Shown here piece by piece: positions 21,244-32,909 of a stretch of DNA of 64,000 nt (position 1 is the first letter of the stretch; each line of letters starts with the position of its first letter). The notes beneath the pieces were generated by a model, which was given only the letters and a program-made list of their open reading frames with translations, ran no database searches and was not told the origin of the DNA. The stretch spans positions 2,356,001 to 2,420,000 of the forward strand of contig JAWZSP010000005.1 of the NCBI GenBank assembly GCA_034401135.1, written 5' to 3'. Both the position numbers and the translations under genes were made by a program. Origin of the DNA: Volutella citrinella. Its lineage: Eukaryota > Ascomycota > Sordariomycetes > Hypocreales > Nectriaceae.

Positions 21244-23160
21244 TCATTCAATTTCGATCATTGTCCCTTTTGCAGTGGGCGATTCCTCGCCATCTCCTGT
21301 CAGCATTCCCTCCCCATTCATTAACCCAGGTACTACAGCGTGTGTCACTATGGTGAATCGACCTTGCTGACCCGGGCACGGTCGAAGAACCATGGGCATT
21401 TGGCAGCCGAAAAGGATCCAGATCTGATCCCCCGGTTGACAAACCGTCGCCCTACGTCTTTCCATCGTACCCAGCCGCCCTTTGGACGTCCCAAAGAAGG
21501 TTTTGGAACGGAGATGGGGCCTACTTATTTGAAGTACTTCCCATTCTCCTCTTGTGAGCCCAGCGCTTCGTATATGGGGGCCCATGTCAATGAGTCGGAG
21601 AGCTTTACCATCAAGCATTTCCGCGAAACGCAGTATCTTTCTCAGAAGCGAAACTGTCTCTTCATATGACGGCTTATCTCGCTTATATTGGATGCGGTAT
21701 CTCGTCTTGGATCTCCATGGCGTCAATTGAGAGATGACCTCTCCTTTTTCGTAGAGCGGAAGCTGAGGCTCGTTCGGCCACACACGTCGGCAGTAAGCTT
21801 CCAGTTGATCAAGCCACCTAGCAATGGGCCAGTCGCTGATGTTGTTTTCGCCCACGAAGTCAATTGTGTCCACCGGAACACCTCCGACGGACAAAACAGA
21901 ACCATCGGCCGATATGGAAGCCTCCAAGGCTAGTGTCCCTGCACATGCGTTGCTGGCATCCACTTCACCAGCATTAATAGTGCCCAGGGGCATCCAGGTT
22001 GGCGCTTTGGTCTTTCCGATCCATCTGTCAGGCATCTTTGTATCTTCGCCAAAGCAAGTGAACCGGAGGTTGCCTCTCTTCCTCAGGTGGTGGCGAAAGA
22101 CATTTGCGTAAACGAGCAGCGTATCAATGCCGTAATCGATGGGTATGTCGTCTTCATCAACATCCGTAGCAAGCCCTAGAATTCCATACACGCGGTCTCT
22201 CGCGTCGGACATTCTGAGCCCTTGGGTCTTGAGGAAGAAATCCATCAGTTCAGAACTGGGAACCTTGCTTCTCTTGAGCGTCTTTCCAATATCGCCATGC
22301 ATGCGCACGTTATCGCGACCGGAGGCAATGTCGAGCCTTGCTTTCATTATACCACCCAGTATACCAAATGCGCCTTGGCCCTCTTCCGCACCATTCTTTA
22401 CATAAAAGTGAAGGCTGCTGTGAGGAGTTTCACCTTTGGAAAGTCGGCCATCCCCAACGTCGTCCAGCTGTCTCTGGAATTCCAGCAAATGCTCGCCTTC
22501 CAGCATATCGCGACAGCAGTAGAACTTCAGAGATTTGGCTAGAATCATCTCTTGTTGTGTCCAAAGTCTCCGCCAGTACGGATTCGCAAAAATGTCGGCA
22601 ACGGGGTACCAGAATGACTCGTCCAAAAACTGGTTGATTTCGACTCCATCATTGATGTTCTTGAGATCCGTAAATGCATCGTCAAGGGGCTGAATCCGAT
22701 GGTCAAGCCACGCACAAACTGTCTGTGCGCTCGAATAAATAGTCCGCATCAGTGCTATCTGATGCTGTTTCTCAAGAACATCATCCTGGTTGATACAGAT
22801 GGCATCAGTCCAGAGGATTCTCGACTTGTCTTCGTACCGCAAATGATCCAAGGCTCTTCTCAAGTTTCGACGAACACTAAATGTGTGAAGCCCGTTGACG
22901 CAAATGGTGTATCTGTGGCCCTGGCTTCCCCACATGTAGCTCATTGCCTCGTAAGATGGTTCGTCCAACAACGACACCGCGAACAGCCGACCAACAATCT
23001 TGCTATCAGGCTTGCCCGGGGCCAACTCAAAAAGCCTGATTTCTTTCCTATCAGGTCGCAGTGGCTTGTAAAGAAGAGTTGGGCAATTCTTCTGCTCCCT
23101 TCGCTTTGAGCCAAGCGATGGGTTTGTTGTCGACGCTGCTCGCTTTCCAGCGGACTGCAT
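21244..23160 (-). CDS. Heterokaryon incompatibility (HET) domain protein
   Basis: One exon of 638 residues from ATG 23160. The HET domain is clear: LFELAPGKPDSKIVGRLF, YEAMSYMWGSQ (about residues 70-78), NLRRALDHLR, and ILWTDAICINQDD (about 115-127). After it come MRTIYSSAQTVCAWL, YWRRLWTQQEMILAK and DRVYGILGLATD. The C-terminal half resembles other large HET-only proteins and has no recognised extra domain such as NACHT, WD40 or patatin. HET proteins trigger cell death when incompatible hyphae fuse, and many paralogues have no tested role. The open frame continues upstream, with in-frame ATGs including 23301. I prefer 23160 because it places the HET domain at the usual distance. Confidence 0.88.
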   Translation of the reverse strand: MQSAGKRAASTTNPSLGSKRREQKNCPTLLYKPLRPDRKEIRLFELAPGKPDSKIVGRLFAVSLLDEPSYEAMSYMWGSQGHRYTICVNGLHTFSVRRNLRRALDHLRYEDKSRILWTDAICINQDDVLEKQHQIALMRTIYSSAQTVCAWLDHRIQPLDDAFTDLKNINDGVEINQFLDESFWYPVADIFANPYWRRLWTQQEMILAKSLKFYCCRDMLEGEHLLEFQRQLDDVGDGRLSKGETPHSSLHFYVKNGAEEGQGAFGILGGIMKARLDIASGRDNVRMHGDIGKTLKRSKVPSSELMDFFLKTQGLRMSDARDRVYGILGLATDVDEDDIPIDYGIDTLLVYANVFRHHLRKRGNLRFTCFGEDTKMPDRWIGKTKAPTWMPLGTINAGEVDASNACAGTLALEASISADGSVLSVGGVPVDTIDFVGENNISDWPIARWLDQLEAYCRRVWPNEPQLPLYEKGEVISQLTPWRSKTRYRIQYKRDKPSYEETVSLLRKILRFAEMLDGKALRLIDMGPHIRSAGLTRGEWEVLQISRPHLRSKTFFGTSKGRLGTMERRRATVCQPGDQIWILFGCQMPMVLRPCPGQQGRFTIVTHAVVPGLMNGEGMLTGDGEESPTAKGTMIEIE

Positions 23161-23883
23161 CTTCACAACAGAAAAAGAAATCAAGGGCAGAATGTCGAAA
23201 TGAACATGGCAGATTTCGCTCAACAGAGCATATTCGGTGACCATGAGAACCGTCATTTTTCTTTTCCACGCACAAACAGGCGATATTTCAGGGTACGCCA
23301 TGAGGCACAGAGCCGTGTAACCAACCAACAGATTCAGGCATTCTTGCAGCCAACAGCATATGCAGAGCTCTCCTCCTGGTCACATCACACGGCTAATTGC
23401 AGCTCGCTTCACCCAGGCCACATAAAACCCCTGCTACGCGCGTAAAACCCATGGCATCCAATGAATGCCGCCCAAACACGCCTGACATTCTGTTCCTCAG
23501 CCCACATCGACTTCTGCGGCGCTGCCACTGCATTATTCGTAGATTCGTACTTGCCAAACATCGTCACGTTATCGTTTGTCATTGAATTTCATAGACAGTC
23601 TTGGTAAATGGTGCTGTCGCTTTAGTTGATTGCAACACTCTCAGCGACAAATCAATTGAGCAAGTGGTGTGGCAAGCAAAGTCTGTGTACAAGTTAAGCA
23701 GTCGTTGATTTCATTATAATGGCAGCCAAACACCATACAACGCCTAGCCGGCCAACCAGGCCAGATTCATACCTTTACATCCATGCCCAGGCGGCTACAT
23801 GTGAAAGGCCCGTAGCAAAACCCCCAAAATGAGCCAAGCGTCATCCCCAACTGCCACAAAAAGCCCAGATATCATTTCCGTCA
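23161..23883. promoter_or_regulatory. HET gene promoter and EAF6 3' flank
   Basis: Moderately AT-rich sequence between minus-strand genes. No ORF with features. The upstream in-frame extension of the HET gene covers 23161-23328 and may be leader. Confidence 0.4.
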
Positions 23884-24553
23884 TCATTTCCGTTGCGCTC
23901 CAAAGTTTGTCCGCTTCTTGCTCGTTTGTAGATCGGTCTCGCTGTCTTCGTGATCGCCCTTCTTCTTGAGTTTGCTCGTATTCCTACCTGCCGTCGCTGA
24001 GGTTGGTGTTGCTTGGTTGGATCCACCATCTCGAAGAGCATTAGAGGAAGGCGTGGCATGCGATGCCGGTGTCGAGCCTCCCGAACCAGGGGCAATCCCC
24101 TCCTGCGAAGCACTTCAGCTCAAAGTTCTTTTGTTGGCCGGCCCCAGCTCCAGCCACGAACGAGGGTGCCTTACCAAGTTGTTCGGTCGATACGAGATGG
24201 AGGACCGAGAAAACACCTTGTTCTGTTCCATGGGCCCTGCTTTCCGTCGTTGGGCGGCCGCGCCGCTCATCCCCTTCATGTAGTTGTCGAATCCGGTGAT
24301 GATGTTGCCGCTCGGTGTGCTCTCCAGGTACGCTGATTCCTTCTGCGCGATGCCATCCTCAAGCTGGGTCTATGGAAAGCGTCAGCAGGTTCATGCGTCT
24401 TTTGATGCGCACCACGCCACATACCAACCGTCTTTCGAGGACGCGACGCTTCTCTACCAGTTCGCGCACTCGGGCCTGAGCCTTCTTGTATTCAGCCATG
24501 GTCGGCTGGCCCGAGGCTGGTCCAGCAGCGCCTCCCTGCTTGTTGTCGGTCAT
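23884..24553 (-). CDS. EAF6: NuA4 histone acetyltransferase subunit EAF6
   Basis: Exons 24553-24425, 24363-24175 and 24102-23884 give 178 residues. Donors are GTATGT and GTAAGG. The N-terminal coiled coil (YKKAQARVRELVEKRRVLERRL) joins across intron 1 to the signature LEDGIAQKESAYLESTPSGN, followed by IITGFDNYMKG and AAAQRRK. After a Ser/Thr/Pro/Ala linker the protein ends KKRTNFGAQRK, as in other filamentous-fungal EAF6 proteins. EAF6 is a small scaffold subunit shared by the NuA4 and NuA3 acetyltransferases, acting on nucleosomal histones H4/H2A and H3. All junctions are in frame and the motifs are continuous across them. Confidence 0.93.
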
Positions 24554-25178
24554 AGATACGGTTTATGTAGTTTGGGGATGTGCTGGTGCAGATGTAGTCG
24601 TAAGACGGAGTGTCGCATGTCGGGAAAGCGAACGAAGGTGGAGGGTGTTGAGATTGAAAGTTACCCTTGGGAGATGCTACTCCACGAACCCACGTGAAAT
24701 CGTGGGGCGCCTTAATAGTGGCCTTCGGCGCCCTGGCTCACTGGCACGCGGCTCAAGAATTAGCGGCAACGCACCCCCAACTTGCTCAAAGTTGATGGCC
24801 TTAAGCGCTCCTCTGGACTCCACTCTTTGCCTGACTATTGGATCTCACAATACGATTGAGCCAGGCCATTTTTAGAACCTGTATGAGACCGAGCAAGAAG
24901 AAATCAAGACACGAAGAGAAGCCTCAACTAGCTGTTTGCTTTCTATAAATTTCTTCAAAGTTTCCTAAAGGCTATCAAATAAGTGACAATTCCAATAAGC
25001 CCAAGAATACGCCCTAGAATGGTCTCTTCGGGGCTGCCTCTCTGGTCAAGGAACTGCCGAGATTGTCACCAAGCGACATGGCTTCTGCCGTGTTCCTTGT
25101 CGACTTCATAGAGCGCAACGGCATCAATATTAAAGGCGCAATTGCCTTTCTGCTCCTGGTATACAGAGCCGCCTCGTG
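24554..25178. promoter_or_regulatory. EAF6 promoter and SRRM1-like 3' flank
   Basis: About 0.6 kb between minus-strand genes. A short ORF at 24486-24875 plus overlaps EAF6 antisense and has no features. No RNA gene was seen. Confidence 0.4.
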
Positions 25179-26618
25179 CTAGTCAGTCTGACCCTTCGTC
25201 GATGTACGGCGGTTCTCGTCTTCCACATCAGACTCTCTCCTTGTTCTATCAAGCGATGAGGCCGAAGAACTGTTGCGGCGACGAGCACCAGATGAACCCC
25301 CTCTTCTCCGCGGTTCGTCACGACTAGTTCCTCTCCTGGGTCGATAATCTTCCCCAGTTCGACGTTTCGAGCCATGTGATGGGCTCCTGCTACGGCTCCG
25401 ATTGCGATTTGGAGACGCTGAAAGACTTCTGGATCTTGAAGATGAGGCGCTTCTAGAGTAGCGCGGACGGCGGTCCGCTGATCGGCTCCTGGAAGACGAA
25501 AGTTTCCGTCGCTTTGATATGGGAGATCGGTGCTCGGACGAGGGGGAACGCGATGTGCGGGGCGGCGAATGTCGACGGCCCTTTCCATGCCGGCTTTGAC
25601 GATGCCTGTATCTATCCCCTCCTCCAGGCGACCTAGATCGCTTTCTTTCATCGTTTCGGGAGGGCACATGTCGCGACCGGCTCCGTGTGTTTGTGCTGCT
25701 CCGAGATGAGCTTCTACTGCGAGAATTTGTTCGGTGTGACGCAGAATCAGATCCGGAAGGGCTCCGTGACTGGCGTCTCCGGCCTCGGTCGTTGCGCCTG
25801 CCAGCACGACCTCGTGGAACATAGCTGTCACGGCCATAGGCATCTCGCGGCTCGCGATAGCGAGTGGATGGAGATCGTGAACGATTTCCAGGCCTACCAA
25901 AACCCCCTCGACCCCGACTACCAAAGTCTCGGTCGCCGCGACGCCCTTGCCAACTATCGCCGCGGCCTGTCGCTCGTTCTCGGCGGTCGCGCTCCTTTAG
26001 GTCGGCGATTTCGCGATCTCGGCGGTCGTACTGGTCACGTCTCTGTCTTGCGTCTTCTGCGGCACGATCTGCCTCCATCTACAGTAGGAAAGATGAGACA
26101 GTGTCCACTAATTCACGAAGGGGATGTTGACATACCTTTTCCTGCATTAGCTCGAGCTTCTTGGCCTCCAGAAGCTCCTTCGGTACGCCCTGGGGGCTGC
26201 TCTGTGCACTCAGCAGCATCTTCCACAGATCTCTGCAGAATGGAGCAGTATCCTTGTCAAGAAACCCAGTGAGTTGGATCTGCAGTGATTTGATATTCGG
26301 CTGTCAAGTAGGCTCGGTCAGTATGCGGAGGTACAATGTTAGGTATAGCCCGGGCTGACGAACGAAGCGAGACCCCTCAATCAAGTTGAAGCAAAGTTCA
26401 ATAACCACATCGTCTTCGTTTCCAAGGATATCTGATATCTTGCTTGCAATCCATCTGAGGGAGGAATGTCAGTGATCGTGGCTGGGCGGAGCGCGTAAGC
26501 GATTGCAGCCATACTTTTTCATGACCTGGAGGTTCACTTTCTGCATGTCCACCTTCTGGTTGAACTCTGCAGGGAATTTGGTCGACTTCAGAAGTCGAGC
26601 GTCCACTCCGGATGCCAT
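25179..26618 (-). CDS. PWI-domain, RS-rich splicing protein (SRRM1/SRm160-like)
   Basis: Exons 26618-26515, 26454-26364, 26300-26136 and 26078-25179 give 419 residues. The first three exons build the PWI domain: GVDARLLKSTKFPAEFNQKV, KVNLQVMKKWIASKISDILG, DVVIELCFNLIEGSRFPN, IQLTGFLDKDTAPFCRDLW, then SPQGVPKELLEAKKLELM. The last exon is a charged helix (EDARQRRDQYDRRDREIADL) followed by about 250 residues of Arg/Ser dipeptides with Gly/Arg patches. This is the layout of SRRM1 (SRm160), a nuclear splicing coactivator that binds RNA through the PWI domain and links splicing to exon junctions and 3' processing. The 3' end is set by TAG at 25179-25181. Confidence 0.88.
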
Positions 26619-27356
26619 CTGGGGCCAATTCGGTCGGTCGGCGTGGAGGAGGAGGAGGCCCGACGCGTGTTGGTCAAGAAAAGTGCCCAGGAGGAAAATG
26701 TGACGTCGCTAGCTAGAAGGCGGCACAGGGTACCGAATGCCGGGGTTGGCGCACGGACCTGCAAAGGCACAAGCTCCCAGGTCTTCATGTGAGGATCAAG
26801 ATCGATCAACATTGCATCAATCAAGACCAGAGAATCTAGAAGCATCAAACGAAGGCCATCCCACCGGCAAACTTGCTAGCCCATCCCCTGCTTCTTCATA
26901 TGCAATTATAGTCACTTGGATGTTTCACACGGGCGTGCACACTAAGTAGTACCAGTTCAGGGAGCATCGTACTTGCTCCTCTGCCAGCAGCTGGTAGCGA
27001 TTTCACCCTTGAAAGGCATTGATTACCGCGTAGGAATGGCTACTCGGTGGGGTTCTCGAGCACAGAAAATGCCTAAGCAGATAATTGACAACAGAGCCAA
27101 CTTGTGTGCCCCGCAGCCATTCTGTCAAGCATGCAAATTGTAGTTTCCGTTGCCTTCTCTTGCTCCTTACGACGATGGACCCACAATACTAGGTAGGCCC
27201 AAAATGGTCTTGCTGGTGGTGCGGCCAACCCAAACTGCGTCATCCTTCAACTGCCTACGCCACTCACACGGAACACCGCCTTCAAGTCACCACAAATCCC
27301 AGATCGCAAATCTGTACACCGGATTTCTTCATCAGCTATCATAGGGGCACTTCGAA
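26619..27356. promoter_or_regulatory. Divergent promoter region, SRRM1-like and NAS2
   Basis: The genes start outward at 26618 and 27357. ORFs inside (such as 26588-26848 minus) run into the SRRM1-like start in another frame and look spurious. No RNA gene or repeat was seen. Confidence 0.45.
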
Positions 27357-28207
27357 ATGGACAACGTCCACGCGCCGTCAGTTCCTTCTGGGGACACTAG
27401 TGCCCCCGCCATCAATGGCAACGTGGGGCAGCTGAGTTTCCGGGAACTTCAACAGAAAAAAGACAATCTGGAGGCTGAGCTGAAGGCACTGGGAGGAGTA
27501 TTGGACTCGGTAAGGAGTCAGTACGGAGCTCTCTGGTGGTGGCAGTGCTGATTGAATCCCAGCATGGGGTCAACATGGAGACGCCTTTGTTGACAAATGA
27601 CGGCTTCCCACGCGCGGACTTGGACGTTGCTCAGAGTAATTATTGCTCAACATGATCCCAACGCTTCCTGGCTAATCACCCCAGTTCGTACAACAAGAGC
27701 CCGTATTATACGGCTACGAAATGATTATGGGAACTTGATGTCCCAGCTCGAAAAGTTTCTCCATGAGCATTTCGCTAGCCTCCAGGATACCAGCAATAGT
27801 CATGTCCCTGTCGCATCAGCAGAAAATAACAACATCCTCCCGGACTCCCACGCCGAGATACTAAGCGAAGCTTTTGCCAAAGTCAATAGTGTCGCCGCTG
27901 GTAGCCCAGCAGAGCATGCTGGGTTGCAGCCAGGAGATGAAATTCGCACCTTTGGCTATGTGGATCATTCAAACAATGACAACCTCAGAAAGGTTGCAGA
28001 GTGCGTTCAGGGCAATGAAAACGTGAGTAACGGGGCACATTATGTCGCTTTAGGGGGTGTCCTTCCTGACATCTTCAGAACAACATCTTTATCAAGGTGT
28101 CTCGTCCCACTGGAGCGGCGGCACGAGAGGAACTTCGGCTCACGCTCACGCCCAGGAAGAACTGGGGTGGACGAGGACTGTTGGGTTGCCACATCCTTCC
28201 TTTGTAA
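27357..28207 (+). CDS. NAS2: 26S proteasome regulatory-particle chaperone Nas2/PSMD9
   Basis: Exons 27357-27509, 27563-27635, 27685-28022 and 28079-28207 give 230 residues. The N-terminal helical hairpin contains LSFRELQQKKDNLEAELKAL, and the second exon gives HGVNMETPLLTNDGFPRADL. The family signature DVAQIRTTRARIIRLRNDY spans the second intron. The C-terminal PDZ domain shows AFAKVNSVAAGSPAEHAG, LQPGDEIRTFG, and after the last intron NNIFIKVSRPTG. It ends LTLTPRKNWGGRGLLGCHI. Nas2 binds the C-terminus of the ATPase Rpt5 during assembly of the proteasome base and then leaves. All introns are short and have GT-AG ends. Confidence 0.94.
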
Positions 28208-29263
28208 ACCTGCGAGTGCGGTGGGGTGACCCTTACAATTTGAGGCTCTGGAATGCGACTATTTTCGATAATAATGAGATGGCGACCTTACCACCAAGCA
28301 GAATGGTAGCGGCCCAAACTGGGTATGCCCCCTCGCTGTCCCCGAAGCCAGCGCATCGTGTATCGGGCTAGTTTGCAGACGGATGACAAAGCAAGGCATA
28401 TGGTATGATACATATCTGCCCAAATCCGAACACCTGATAACAGCCTGAGGAAACAGCATCTTCATTGTGAAGGCAGTCGAGGTGGAAGTTTGGGAGGGAA
28501 TACAAGGCCAACCCCCTTCTGAGTTTAAGAACAAACCCATTTCGCTTTCGGGCCCCTTATTTGGATTCCCGCACCTCGAAAGTTGGCATTTTCCCTCTTC
28601 ATGTACAGCCCATGTCCGAGGTGCTGGAGGAGTGGCGCCTCAGGTCAGCCCATCGCTCTGCGTACCTACCTAAGGTAGGCAGGCAGCTGGGTGGCGACTT
28701 TAGGAAGCTGCAGGCAGCCCAATGCAAACAAGCCGCTGCGTCGGCGGGCAGGCAACTGCCAGTCCCAGCCCAATTGTTCCACGGCTTGGTGCCAGCCCAT
28801 GTACTCCGTCGTAATTAGGGGCCAATATCAAATTAGTGGAATCTTCCAGGCGGTGACGGGCTGTTGCTGGCACCATTGCCCCAATCAGATCGCGCATTAC
28901 AGCATCATCGATCCATCCAGCTTTGGCCTATATCACGTGCAGGCAGGAGGAGTCCACTCTCCTAGGCGACTGATTTTTTCGCCCAACGGCCTTCCCCTGC
29001 CTGGTTCCCCGCCATCCTCAAAACATCAGCTTGACCTCTTCGGCGAGCACATCAATCAATTTCTTCCCGCCTCGAAGCGACGCATCACAGGTACTGATAA
29101 GCCACTGGCGCACCATCTCTCGACTTACAGCAACGATTTCATCCCGTTATGATGGACCCCGTGCCACTACTTCGCCCGCTGCATTAGCTAACTCCCGCAT
29201 CTTAGCACCCCGCTTGTTTACATCCTCTCAACTACACTGTGAATCACATACAGTCCCGCCAGA
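28208..29263. promoter_or_regulatory. NAS2 3' flank and Ran gene promoter
   Basis: About 1 kb. The stretch 28930-29263 carries the Ran promoter and leader and includes several short out-of-frame ATGs. Short ORFs (28691-29152 plus) have no features. No RNA gene was seen. Confidence 0.45.
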
Positions 29264-30187
29264 ATGGCTGAGCAGACTCAAACCCCTACCTTCAAGCTTG
29301 TGCTTGTTGGCGATGGTGGTACTGGAAAGGTGCGTGTTGGAAGCTCGCCATGATGCATGGCTGTCACTGTGCTGGCTTGGGCTCTTTCTTTCATCCTTAG
29401 GTCAATCGATCGCTAATGAATTGTTGGTTCCTCAATAGACCACCTTCGTCAAGCGCCACTTGACTGGCGAATTCGAAAAGAAGTACATTGCCACTCTCGG
29501 TGTGGAGGTTCACCCCCTCGGCTTCTCTACCGTACGTTTGTGTCGCTCTATAGATGTGGTTTGATCACTCACCTTCATAGAACTTCGGCCCGATCCAGTT
29601 CGATGTGTGGGATACTGCCGGTCAGGAGAAATTTGGCGGTCTCCGTGACGGATACTACATCGGCGGACAGTGCGGTATCATTATGTTCGACGTTACCTCG
29701 CGTATTACATACAAGAACGTCCCCAACTGGCACCGTTTGTCAACCCCATCCGAAAATACTCGGTCTTTCTGGCTAATGAATATATGAAGGTGATCTTGTC
29801 CGAGTCTGTGAGAACGTCCCCATCGTCCTTCTCGGCAACAAGGTCGACGTGAAGGAGCGCAAGGTCAAGTCCAAGACCATTACCTTCCACCGCAAGAAGA
29901 ACCTCCAGTACTACGATATCTCTGCCAAGTCCAACTACAACTTTGAGAAGCCCTTCCTCTGGCTCGCCCGCAAGCTTACTGGTAGCCCTCAGCTGGCAAG
30001 TTACGCTCCAGACTAAGCTGAGTCTATGTCACTAACCTGCTGATAGGAATTTGTCGCTGAAATTGCCCTCGAACCTCCGACGGCCTCGGTCGACATGGTG
30101 GCACAGGCCAAGGCGGAGGAGGACTTTGCTTTGAGTCAAAAGGCCCCCATCACCGCCCTTCCCGACTCCGATGATGACGATCTGTAA
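29264..30187 (+). CDS. GSP1: Ran GTPase (Gsp1), nuclear transport
   Basis: Exons 29264-29329, 29439-29531, 29581-29734, 29790-29995 and 30047-30187 give 219 residues, the length of yeast Gsp1. G motifs are intact: GDGGTGKTTFVKRH (P loop, split by intron 1), the Thr-containing switch [22 protein letters not shown] (switch II), [10 protein letters not shown], and [11 protein letters not shown]. The C-terminus ends acidic, DSDDDDL, as in Ran. It powers nuclear import and export and spindle assembly through its GTP gradient. Intron 4 (29996-30046) begins GCAAGT rather than GT; this is the only junction that yields the conserved PQL-EFVAE sequence. Confidence 0.97.
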
Positions 30188-32909
30188 ATCCGACCTCGCG
30201 AGACAACTCCGTCTGCGAAGATATGATGGCGTATCTTTGGGATCGAGCAGAAGGGGTTTGGTGACGGCACAGGGGAGCTGGGAGGACCATTTATGACACG
30301 GGGCGAGGTTCTTGGGATTACAGTAGTGTGATTTCCGATGATGACGAAATCGTCCCTATGCCTCACGAGACGAAAAGGAAGGCACTTGACCGCACCACGA
30401 CGATCGGTATTCTATTAGCTAGCTAGACTTTGTTCGAACCTGCACTTCAATCATGTCGTTGCATGCTTTCTTCTTCCCTTGGTTCTTCCGTGGACTAATG
30501 ATAGGTCATCACTTAGGGCCACTGATCAACGCCGGGCCTCGGCTCAGTGGTGATTAGGAGAGATGCAATGCAGGAGAAACTGCTGCCATGGCCATGGCAC
30601 AATGCGACGACTCTTGCGTGTGCACCGTGCCTATGGATCATCGTAACTGACTGATTGTATGAACCTACAAACAGTAGAAGTAGATAGATAATCTAGTTCG
30701 CGAGTCTAGGGTAATTACATGGCTGGAGAACAGTTGACTTTCGACCAAACAAAGCGCCACATATGCAGCACTGGCGTGTGCATTGACATTCGCATGCACA
30801 GTGCTGCTGGTGCCATGTGAGTTTTCTCATGTCCCCGGTCTCGAGAATGGTGAGCTGATGAGGCAGATAATTGTCCACCCGCGTACCACAAAGGCGAGTG
30901 TTGCCGAAGGTATCGTATTCAAACAACTACATCATTGGAATATTCTGTACAAACTCGAGCGGGACGGCAGTTACGATAATGGAACATGAGTTGCAAAACA
31001 TGCGGAGTTGTAAAATAGAGCATCAAGCCGTGTGGCCTGATGATGACCACAAGAAGGCCAGCCGACAAATTCCTGCTGCGTGCGTATTACTATGTAAGAA
31101 CGAGCTGAGACTTGGCGTGGTATTGAGTTAAATGGGATCCATCAATGTTATGGCGCGCAGAACACCCCTGGCGTTGGCATATGCAGCCACTTAATGAGGC
31201 AGGGGGCTGTCTGAGCGAGGCTTGGTCCGCTTGGATGGCCCCGAAGATCATCAAACGGTTCACGGGGCGTTGGGTGGGGGGTGTGCGATGTGTTGTTTTG
31301 TTTTGCTTGGACACCCGACATTTTTCAAAAAGAAAAAGCAGCTGCAAGGCAAGTCAGGGAATCCCGAGCCAGAAAAATATGATGCGAGGAGACGGGACAT
31401 GGGCGGGCAGCCATTGGCGACTGGCAGCCAAGAGAGGCAACGCTTGAAACGAGTGGCACGGAAATGGCCGGGAAGGCGCCTCAGGTATTGCTTCCTTCGC
31501 TGGGCGAATTCGAACTGACTGAATTCAATCCGGAGAAGATATGTGCCAAAACACAAAACGCTGTGGTGCAAAGCCAGCGCGCCGCGTGCTGGTCGCGTCT
31601 CGCCCGTCGGTTGCGGGGGGAGATGCGTCAGAGCATAGCAAAAACATGGGTCGAGTTGAAATTCTCGTGTTATGGGGCGGTACATGCTCCAGCTAGCACT
31701 AATTACTGCTACTAGTTCCAAGGCAGGTACGGAGTAGTTTTGCATTAATAATAAGAAGAAGCGGACGAGCCTAAAAGTATTAAGGTAGGTAATTAGATTT
31801 GAAGGCACAGTCGGGATATAATTACTTAGGTATGATTATGGCGTCGCAGTCATGGAGGGGGGACTGGGCATGTGCAAGTGCGATGATTACGATTCGAGAC
31901 GGCTGAAACAGCGCCAGCAGTGAAACCCTGGGGGCGATTCGATGAGTGGCCGCGGGCTGGAATGGCGGTTGAGGTGTCAATGTTAGAGACTCAGAGATGT
32001 CGGCAGCAAGCCAGCCAAGTGACGGAACCACCCACACGACCTGACAACACGAGGAAAGACGACAACGGGCAGGCCGAAAGACGGAGGAGCTGCGCTGCCA
32101 GCCTGCCACCTGGGTTTTGGCGCTGTGCAAAGGCAATCAGAAGAATAAGGGAGGCTGGGACATGCAGGTCTGCAAAGCCCATTCGCTGGTGCAGCTCTTG
32201 TGCAGCGGTGATGCAGCGGGCAACGGCAACGGCGTGCCTATGAGAGGCCTGGACGTGGTGGGTAGAAATTGTCAATGGACCGCCGCTGTGCAGCGCATGT
32301 ACACAAAGACAGGGGACAGCGTGCAACGCGTGTTGACATGGTTTCCCGATTGGGGCACGGCGACTCCAGGCGCGCGACGGGATTGGCCAGAAGGAGGGCA
32401 AAAAACGCGGAGGAGAGACGAGAGACGCCAGACGACTGAGAGTAGAGGGAGGGGGCAGACGTAAGAGGTAAGCACGGAAAGCTGGAAGGCAGGAAGAAGG
32501 GGACGATGGGCATCAGCGCCGCCTCGTTTAGCCTGCTGCCCATTTGGCATCCATTCCTGCTCCTCTCCGCGGTCCCACGTCCCAAGTCCCATGTCCCAGT
32601 CCCAGTCCCAGGCCCACACCCACCCACCACACACACCCACCACGCCTACCCTCGCCCACACGTCGCCAGATCTTGGACCTGGCTTGCTTCTCACGACCTT
32701 CTTTTTCCTTCCTCCCCAGCATCGCTCTCCTTCATCCTACTGCCTTCTTCATATCAGCAGCTGCTGCCACCCACGACGGCTTCGTATGCAGCGACAGCAA
32801 CTTGCACCATCGCTGCCACGCATTCGCTCCCACTGCTCAGACCGCCTCCTAGTAATGCCTCTGTCTACCTCCGTCCTATAAGGCCATCCTCAACTCCCAA
32901 CCCGAAACC
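30188..32909. promoter_or_regulatory. Long upstream region of the homeobox gene
   Basis: 2.7 kb without a supportable gene. The left end is the Ran 3' flank. ORFs of 100-180 codons (31260-31808 minus, 32506-33180 plus) lack domains and overlap one another. From about 32560 to 32880 the plus strand is strongly C/T-rich with cccagt and cacacc repeats, fitting a transcription start and leader region. Long regulatory leaders are common for fungal developmental transcription factors, so this may be regulatory DNA. Confidence 0.4.

Noticed and set aside
30415..30450. Possible tRNA B-box (tttgttcgaacctgc)
   Set aside because: Flanking bases do not pair into a T-arm and no A-box is seen at the proper distance.
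31260..31808. 182-codon minus-strand ORF upstream of the homeobox gene
   Set aside because: No domain, overlaps other ORFs, and no plausible exon structure.
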